DNA of 6,661 bases from Synergistaceae bacterium (GTDB taxonomy: Bacteria > Synergistota > Synergistia > Synergistales > Aminobacteriaceae). The notes below the pieces were generated by a model. It made no database searches and was not told where the DNA came from. It worked only from the letters and a program-made list of their open reading frames with translations. Below are positions 1 through 2,874 of the stretch, one piece after another. Position numbers and translations under genes: made by a program. Each line of letters opens with the position of its first letter. Position 1 is the stretch's first letter. The DNA lies in contig JAFTBA010000167.1 of assembly GCA_017458545.1 (NCBI GenBank), positions 1 through 6,661 of the forward strand, written 5' to 3'.

Positions 1-288
1 CTTCCTCCCGTGATTCACAACTCAGGCAAAAAGAAAGTCGTAGGCCGTCACGTAATTGACACTTCACCTGCCCCCGAAGACAGATGGGGTACTCTGGTTT
101 ACATGAAGGACGGTCAGAAAGTAACAGAAAAAATCCCCGTAGGCTGTGCGCATTACGAGAGGATATATGACAGTCTGATTGACGCAATCGAAAACGGCGG
201 CGAAAAATGCGTTCATGATGATGAAGTCGTCAAGGTGCTTGAGATTCTCGAAGAGGCTACGGAGGCTGCTAAGTCATGGAAAGCGTAA
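1..288 (+). CDS. Gfo/Idh/MocA family oxidoreductase, C-terminal end (5' truncated by window)
   Basis: The reading frame is open from base 1 and runs 96 codons to a TAA, so this is the tail of a longer gene that starts outside the window; the in-frame GTG at base 10 is not a credible start. The end has the usual C-terminal pattern of Gfo/Idh/MocA NAD(P)-dependent sugar dehydrogenases: a strand ending in VTEKIPVG, then HYERIYDSLIDAIENG, then a D-D-E-V-V-x-V-L-E-I-L helix that packs back against the Rossmann domain. Family members oxidise or reduce sugar or inositol hydroxyls; the substrate cannot be told from this part. The gene overlaps the next oxidoreductase gene by 13 nt, so the two are probably translated together. 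The active-site region is not visible. Confidence 0.82.
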   Translation, partial: LPPVIHNSGKKKVVGRHVIDTSPAPEDRWGTLVYMKDGQKVTEKIPVGCAHYERIYDSLIDAIENGGEKCVHDDEVVKVLEILEEATEAAKSWKA

Positions 289-1262
289 GGCTCGGCACTA
301 TAGGTTCAGGGGTAATAGTTCATTCTGTGCTTGACAATGTTGTTAGGGCTGAAGGGATTTCGCTTGAGGCGGTTTACTCGCGCACAAGTGAAAAAGCTGA
401 GGCACTCGCAAAAACTTACAATGCCCCCAAAATTTACACTGACATTGACGCACTGATGAACGATGAGAGGGTTAATACTGTTTACGTTGCAACGCCTAAT
501 TTACTTCACTATGAGCAGACGAAGAAAGCACTTCTCGCAGGAAAGAATGTAATCTGTGAAAAGCCTTTTGTCACGAAAAGATCTCATGCTGAGGAACTCA
601 TAGACATTGCGAAGAGTAAGGGATTATTTTTGTTCGAGGCAGCTCCGACAATATACCTTCCGAATTTCCGCATTCTCCGTGAAAATCTCAAACGCATAGG
701 CAGAGTGAGACTCGTAATGTCGAATTACAGCCAGTATTCGAGCCGTTATGACGCAGTATTGAGAGGTGAGAAGCCCAATATCTTCAATCCTGAATTTGCA
801 GGAGGGTGCTTAATGGATATTAACTTCTACAACGTCCTGTTGAACACCGCGTTATTCGGACGGCCTCAGAGCGCGAAGTATTACCCGAATATTTACCCTG
901 AACTCGCTGATACATCTGGTATTTTCGTTATGAGTTATGACGGTTTCACTTCAACCAACTCAGGCGCAAAAGACACTTGGGGAATCAATCACTTCATGAT
1001 TGAGGGCGAAAAAGGATTTATTTATGTTGACGAACCGAACGGGTTAAAGAGTGTCCGTGTCGTAACAAAATCATCAGATGAGACATTTAACGAACAGCCT
1101 ATACCCGACAGGTGGCATTACGAGGTTGAAGAGCTTACGCGCTTAATGCTGAGTGATGATTACGATGAGGCGTACCGCAATCTTGAAATTACGCTTGCGA
1201 ACGTTTCGGTAATTGAGACTGCGAGAAAGGACGCAGGAATAATATTTCCCGGCGATGAGTAA
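276..1262 (+). CDS. Gfo/Idh/MocA family NAD(P)-dependent oxidoreductase
   Basis: Complete 328-residue protein of normal length for the family and presumably cytoplasmic. The N-terminal Rossmann fold starts at residue 5 with a dinucleotide-binding turn of the form G-T-I-G-S-G-V (7-13). The family signature CEKP sits at 94-97, where the lysine helps position the nicotinamide and substrate. The second-domain motif GGCLMDINFYN (176-186) has the Asp and Tyr of the usual GGxxxDxxxY pattern, although the catalytic His-containing version of other members is not obvious. The ATG is preceded by GGAGG at 261-265 with a 10-nt gap, which supports this start. It overlaps the upstream oxidoreductase by 13 nt and the kinase downstream by 8 nt. 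Two such enzymes beside a sugar kinase suggest oxidation-reduction or epimerisation of a hexose before phosphorylation. That pathway is an inference; the substrate is unknown. Confidence 0.88.
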   Translation: MESVRLGTIGSGVIVHSVLDNVVRAEGISLEAVYSRTSEKAEALAKTYNAPKIYTDIDALMNDERVNTVYVATPNLLHYEQTKKALLAGKNVICEKPFVTKRSHAEELIDIAKSKGLFLFEAAPTIYLPNFRILRENLKRIGRVRLVMSNYSQYSSRYDAVLRGEKPNIFNPEFAGGCLMDINFYNVLLNTALFGRPQSAKYYPNIYPELADTSGIFVMSYDGFTSTNSGAKDTWGINHFMIEGEKGFIYVDEPNGLKSVRVVTKSSDETFNEQPIPDRWHYEVEELTRLMLSDDYDEAYRNLEITLANVSVIETARKDAGIIFPGDE

Positions 1263-2151
1263 GATTATAGGTATCGACATCGGCGGTACTAATTTCAGAA
1301 TCGGATTGACTGACGGGCGCGGTAACGTCTCGGATTTCCGCAAACAGCACGTCAAAACGATTCTCAAAACCGATGACGTGTTGAAGGATATAGCTGACTT
1401 CATAGAGGGTTATGCTGACGGCAGGAAGTTTGACGGAATTGCTGTGGGCTTTCCTGCCACGCTCAACCGCGAACGCACTAAGGTACTTCAGGCACCTAAC
1501 CTGAAATTCATGGAGGATTTGCCTGTTGTCGAGTACTTGAGGGGCAGATTGAACGTTCCTGTTTTTGCCGAACGCGATGTGGTGTTCACGCTGTGCTACG
1601 ACATGAGAAAGTATGAAGTGCCCGTTGAAGGAATAACCTGCGGAATATATTTCGGTACGGGTGTCGGCAACGCAATAATGATTAACGGCAAGCCTCTTAC
1701 GGGCAGGAACGGTACTGCAGGTGAACTGGGACATATTCCTGTTGAGGGCAGCGAGGAAATTTGCGGCTGCGGTCTTAAAGGGTGCATTGAGAATCTTGCA
1801 GGGGGTAAATATCTCGCTAAGTTACAGAGAGATTACTGCCCTGATACTGACATAGGGAATATTTTTGTTGAACATGCTGATGATGACGCAGTGCGTGAGT
1901 TCATTGCACACATGGCCGTTTGTGTTGCTACTGAAGTGAACATACTTGACCCAGACAACGTGATAATCGGAGGAGGCGTTGCGAACATGAAAGGATTTCC
2001 GAGAGACGTTCTGCATGATTGCGTCATTGAGAGGGTGAGGAGACCTTATCCTGCTGAGAATTTGAGGGTGATTTACGCTGAGGACGAACCGGAAAAGAGC
2101 GTTGCGGGTGCAGGGTATTACGCCTGTGATAGAATGTTAAGAAGTTCGTGA
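1255..2151 (+). CDS. alsK: ROK family sugar kinase, allose kinase (AlsK)-like
   Basis: Complete 298-residue ROK kinase, expected to phosphorylate a hexose with ATP in the cytoplasm. The phosphate loop is D8-I-G-G-T12. The catalytic Asp is D108 in the stretch AERDVV; most ROK glucokinases have ENDA here, and the SRD/ERD form is the one I remember from E. coli AlsK. GTGVG (134-138) and GELGH (156-160) follow. The ROK zinc site is intact: H160, C170, C172 and C177 in CGCGLKGC, followed by E179. The late stretch DPDNVIIGGGVANMKGFPR also reads like AlsK. The start is the ATG overlapping the upstream stop by 8 nt; no strong ribosome site is near, so translation is probably coupled. The last 38 nt (2114-2151) recur identically at 2514-2551 and contain the promoter of the following small module. 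Allose as substrate is by homology only; another hexose is possible. Confidence 0.85.
   Translation: MSKIIGIDIGGTNFRIGLTDGRGNVSDFRKQHVKTILKTDDVLKDIADFIEGYADGRKFDGIAVGFPATLNRERTKVLQAPNLKFMEDLPVVEYLRGRLNVPVFAERDVVFTLCYDMRKYEVPVEGITCGIYFGTGVGNAIMINGKPLTGRNGTAGELGHIPVEGSEEICGCGLKGCIENLAGGKYLAKLQRDYCPDTDIGNIFVEHADDDAVREFIAHMAVCVATEVNILDPDNVIIGGGVANMKGFPRDVLHDCVIERVRRPYPAENLRVIYAEDEPEKSVAGAGYYACDRMLRSS
2127..2135 (+). promoter_or_regulatory. Extended -10 promoter of unit 1, inside the alsK 3' end
   Basis: TGATAGAAT is a TGn extended -10 with 5 of 6 matches to TATAAT. A TTGCGG at 2102-2107 is the only -35-like word nearby, and its distance to TAGAAT is too long (22 nt), though it sits 17 nt before the weaker TGTGAT at 2125. 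The predicted start of transcription, about 2142, falls immediately before the 5' stem-loop at 2145-2167. The word is repeated at the same place in unit 2. Predicted only. Confidence 0.45.
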
Positions 2152-2249
2152 CACTGTATCTCACGGATCAGGGAAGCCCCCGACAATTTCAGTGCGGGGG
2201 GTTGTCGCTGAAAAAAATCTCTTTCCCCGCCTGAAATGGGGTGAGAGCT
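2142..2249 (+). promoter_or_regulatory. Structured leader of small ORF 1 with competing hairpins
   Basis: A 7-bp stem joins 2145-2151 to 2161-2167 around a 9-nt loop and would begin the transcript. Four alternating tracts follow: C5 (2177-2181), G6 (2196-2201), C4 (2225-2228) and G4 (2238-2241), the last being part of the Shine-Dalgarno site GGGGTGAGAG. C5 can pair with G6. Alternatively CAG-t-GCGGGG (2190-2199) pairs with CCCCGCCTG (2225-2233). Alternatively CTCTT-CCCC (2219-2228) pairs with GGGG-GAGAG (2238-2247) around one T-T mismatch, which hides the ribosome site. CGACAA (2181-2186) can also pair with TTGTCG (2202-2207). The last two uses of C4 exclude each other, the layout of a translational switch. 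Unit 2 keeps the same possibilities with different bases. Confidence 0.6.
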
Positions 2250-2354
2250 GTGAAAAGCCTCGTTGAAATCCTGAAGGTTTTTGCGCTCGTGTTGAAGCAC
2301 GGTGCAGAACTCATCAGGGCAATCACGGAGTTAATCCGCTCAATAAAAAACTAA
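2250..2354 (+). CDS. Small cationic amphipathic peptide 1 (34 aa, TisB-like)
   Basis: The frame starts at GTG, 2 nt after the strong ribosome site GGGGTGAGAG (2238-2247, with GGGG/GGTGA 5-9 nt from the start), and ends at TAA. The copy in unit 2 has ATG at exactly this place in the alignment, which fixes the start. The 34-residue product begins MKSLVEILKVF. Its charged residues K2, E6, K9, K16, E20, R23, E27 and R30 follow a strict i, i+3/i+4, i+7 rhythm on one helix face; nearly everything else is Leu, Ile, Val, Ala or Phe. Net charge is about +3. This is the charge-zipper layout of small membrane toxins such as TisB (29 aa) and also recalls phenol-soluble modulins. There is no signal peptide. 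No sequence family is recognised. I infer a membrane-active helix; a secreted or regulatory peptide is possible. Confidence 0.68.
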   Translation: MKSLVEILKVFALVLKHGAELIRAITELIRSIKN

Positions 2355-2454
2355 AGATTTAATGCGCTCTTGACTATCCGCTGTAACTTCTTCATTGGTT
2401 GAGGGTCGCAACCTCAGCCGATGACAGGTTACACAGTACGATGCTTCCCCGTAC
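2345..2454 (-). ncRNA. Candidate antisense RNA over the 3' end of small ORF 1
   Basis: Transcription from the TGCTATAAT box would give an RNA that starts with a 5-bp hairpin, contains the complement of the long hairpin at 2382-2433, and reaches a TTTTTT run (2350-2345) made by the A-run in the last codons of the small ORF. It would overlap the stop codon and 3' untranslated region. Convergent 3' overlap is the arrangement known for type I antitoxins such as RatA (with TxpA) and SR4 (with BsrG). The 3' end is approximate, because no terminator stem sits right before the T-run. Existence is inferred from the promoter and its conservation. Confidence 0.35.
2382..2433 (+). other. Long 3' hairpin of unit 1
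   Basis: TGTAAC (2382-2387) pairs with GTTACA (2428-2433), CAT (2393-2395) with ATG (2421-2423), and GGTTGAGG (2397-2404) with CCTCAGCC (2412-2419) around a 7-nt loop. Unit 2 has a hairpin at the same place with the same GAGG..GCAACCTC tip but different lower stem pairs, so pairing rather than sequence is kept. It lies in the 3' untranslated part of the small-ORF mRNA and would also be present in an antisense RNA made from the promoter at 2461-2469. Confidence 0.7.
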
Positions 2455-2460
2455 GTTTTT
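2436..2460 (+). terminator. Probable terminator of unit 1
   Basis: GTACG (2436-2440) pairs with CGTAC (2450-2454), followed after one base by TTTTT (2456-2460). The stem is short (5 bp), so termination may be weak or may need the larger hairpin just upstream. The loop holds GCTTCCC, which is complementary to GGGAAGC in the leader at 2171-2177. The T-run doubles, on the other strand, as the base run just downstream of an antisense -10 box. Confidence 0.5.
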
Positions 2461-2469
2461 ATTATAGCA
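2461..2469 (-). promoter_or_regulatory. Antisense extended -10 promoter of unit 1
   Basis: Read on the minus strand this is TGCTATAAT: a perfect TATAAT with the TGn extension. No good -35 is visible upstream, which extended -10 promoters can tolerate. A start about 7 nt downstream (near 2454) would place a GTACG/CGTAC hairpin at the very 5' end of the RNA. The same word is present in unit 2 within a conserved 25-nt block. Predicted only. Confidence 0.5.
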
Positions 2470-2526
2470 CCTCACATATTTACCCAAAAATATACAAAGT
2501 GTTGAAAGCTATAGGTATTACGCCTG

Positions 2527-2535
2527 TGATAGAAT
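2527..2535 (+). promoter_or_regulatory. Extended -10 promoter of unit 2
   Basis: TGATAGAAT, identical to the box in unit 1. TTGAAA at 2502-2507 corresponds to TTGCGG of unit 1 and lies 17 nt before an overlapping TGTGAT (2525-2530). Either -10 register is possible. A start near 2542 would begin the RNA at the stem-loop 2545-2567. Predicted only. Confidence 0.5.
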
Positions 2536-2541
2536 GTTAAG

Positions 2542-2652
2542 AAGTTCGTGATACCGTATCTCACGGATCAGGGAAGCCCCCGGCAATCAAAAGCAGGGGG
2601 GTGTCGTAGAGGAAAACTTCTCCCCTGCTAATGAAAGAAAGGGGTGAGAGTT
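2542..2652 (+). promoter_or_regulatory. Structured leader of small ORF 2 with competing hairpins
   Basis: The 5' stem is 2545-2551 with 2561-2567. The tracts are C5 (2577-2581), G6 (2596-2601), C4 (2622-2625) and G4 (2641-2644). AGCAGGGGGG (2592-2601) can pair over 10 bp, including one G-T, with CTCCCCTGCT (2620-2629). Alternatively C4 with flanking bases (2618-2626) pairs with the ribosome site (2640-2648) around a T-T mismatch. CGGCA (2581-2585) can pair with TGTCG (2602-2606). The bases differ from unit 1 but each helix survives, which is strong two-sequence support for RNA structure. Confidence 0.65.
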
Positions 2653-2739
2653 ATGAGAGACCTCATAAAACTCCTCGAGGCAGTTGCAAAAGTAATTCAT
2701 GCAATCGCCGTACTCATAAACTCAATAAAAAAGAAGTAA
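2653..2739 (+). CDS. Small cationic amphipathic peptide 2 (28 aa, TisB-like)
   Basis: The frame opens at ATG two bases after GGGGTGAGAG (2641-2650), the same ribosome site as in unit 1, and ends at TAA. The 28-residue product begins MRDLIKLLEAV and ends SIKKK. It aligns with peptide 1 if six residues are deleted in the middle: shared features include M-[KR]-x-L-[VI], the central A-x-V-[LI] and the terminal L-I-x-S-I-K. Polar residues R2, K6, E9, K13, H16, N23 and K27 fall on one helix face, the rest being aliphatic; net charge is about +4. Keeping frame, start, amphipathic face and basic tail despite base divergence argues that the peptide is real and selected. A membrane-acting toxin like TisB or a modulin-like peptide is the likeliest role, by inference. 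It is too short for family assignment. Confidence 0.72.
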   Translation: MRDLIKLLEAVAKVIHAIAVLINSIKKK

Positions 2740-2829
2740 GCGGCTAAATCCGGTTTGGTTTGTCTGATGAGGCTGCAACCTCATTTGACAGCCAAATTTT
2801 TTTCAACTTGTACGTTGCTTCCCCGTACG
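2727..2829 (-). ncRNA. Candidate antisense RNA over the 3' end of small ORF 2
   Basis: Expected to start near 2829 with the GTACG/CGTAC hairpin, to include the complement of the 2754-2796 hairpin, and possibly to end at the T-run opposite the A-run at 2727-2732, overlapping the last codons and stop of the small ORF. It has the same layout as in unit 1. Both ends are approximate and expression is inferred. Confidence 0.35.
2754..2803 (+). terminator. Strong intrinsic terminator of unit 2
   Basis: TTTGG (2754-2758) pairs with CCAAA (2792-2796), TGTC (2761-2764) with GACA (2787-2790), and ATGAGG (2767-2772) with CCTCAT (2779-2784) around the loop CTGCAA, followed by seven T (2797-2803). It is the counterpart of the unit 1 hairpin at 2382-2433, which lacks the T-run. 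In unit 2 the hairpin has therefore become, or stayed, a full terminator. Confidence 0.8.
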
Positions 2830-2835
2830 CTTTTT
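2810..2835 (+). terminator. Second terminator-like stem of unit 2
   Basis: GTACG (2810-2814) pairs with CGTAC (2824-2828), with TTTTT at 2831-2835. The loop again contains GCTTCCC (2817-2823), complementary to leader GGGAAGC at 2571-2577. Conserved with 2436-2460 except for one inserted C. Since a stronger terminator precedes it, its conservation may reflect a role in the antisense RNA or in fold-back pairing. Confidence 0.45.
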
Positions 2836-2844
2836 ATTATAGCA
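2836..2844 (-). promoter_or_regulatory. Antisense extended -10 promoter of unit 2
   Basis: Minus-strand TGCTATAAT, identical to that in unit 1 and part of the conserved block TTTTTATTATAGCACCTCAC (plus-strand reading). No clear -35 is found. It points away from cdc48, back toward the small ORF. Predicted only. Confidence 0.5.
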
Positions 2845-2874
2845 CCTCACATATTTTGAAGGGATAATCCGTTT

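Larger units (their letters stand above)
2114..2481. repeat. Tandem unit 1 of a small-peptide/structured-RNA module
   Basis: This 368-bp unit is repeated at 2514-2856. The left 67 nt (2114-2180) match 2514-2580 at 65 positions without a gap. The right end, from GCTTCCC to ATATTT, matches with a single inserted base. The roughly 260 nt between have diverged clearly but keep the order of parts: leader hairpins, Shine-Dalgarno site, tiny ORF, long hairpin, terminator-like stem. The left edge lies within the last codons of alsK, so a tandem duplication that took in the alsK tail explains the second unit best. There are no terminal inverted repeats, flanking target duplications or transposase. Confidence 0.9.
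2514..2856. repeat. Tandem unit 2 of the small-peptide/structured-RNA module
   Basis: This 343-bp copy of the unit at 2114-2481 is separated from it by a 33-nt AT-rich spacer (2482-2513). Its first 38 nt (2514-2551) equal the last 38 nt of alsK, including the stop codon, but here they are not preceded by a kinase frame and so are non-coding. That these bases are unchanged while the inner part of the unit has diverged suggests that they carry a needed signal (promoter and RNA 5' end), unless gene conversion keeps them alike. Confidence 0.9.

Noticed and set aside
1189..1734. Minus-strand 181-codon frame opposite the ROK kinase
   Set aside because: It mirrors the kinase reading frame, which has all family motifs; the antisense product resembles nothing I know.
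2177..2206. H-type pseudoknot combining CCCCC/GGGGG with GACAA/TTGTC
   Set aside because: The order of strands fits a pseudoknot, but the linkers between the two helices are essentially zero nucleotides long, so both stems are unlikely to form fully at once. I treat them as alternatives.
2118..2300. Minus-strand 60-codon frame through the alsK end and small ORF 1
   Set aside because: It has no ribosome site and no recognisable product, crosses structured RNA, and the corresponding strand of unit 2 does not keep it.
2764..2786. Hammerhead-like core CTGATGA in unit 2
   Set aside because: No GAAA partner or third stem follows, the bases are part of a well-formed terminator hairpin, and unit 1 lacks the motif.
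2114..2856. CRISPR array or simple insertion sequence as explanation for the repeats
   Set aside because: Only two long units with diverged middles, no short regularly spaced repeats, no inverted ends, no target duplication and no transposase.
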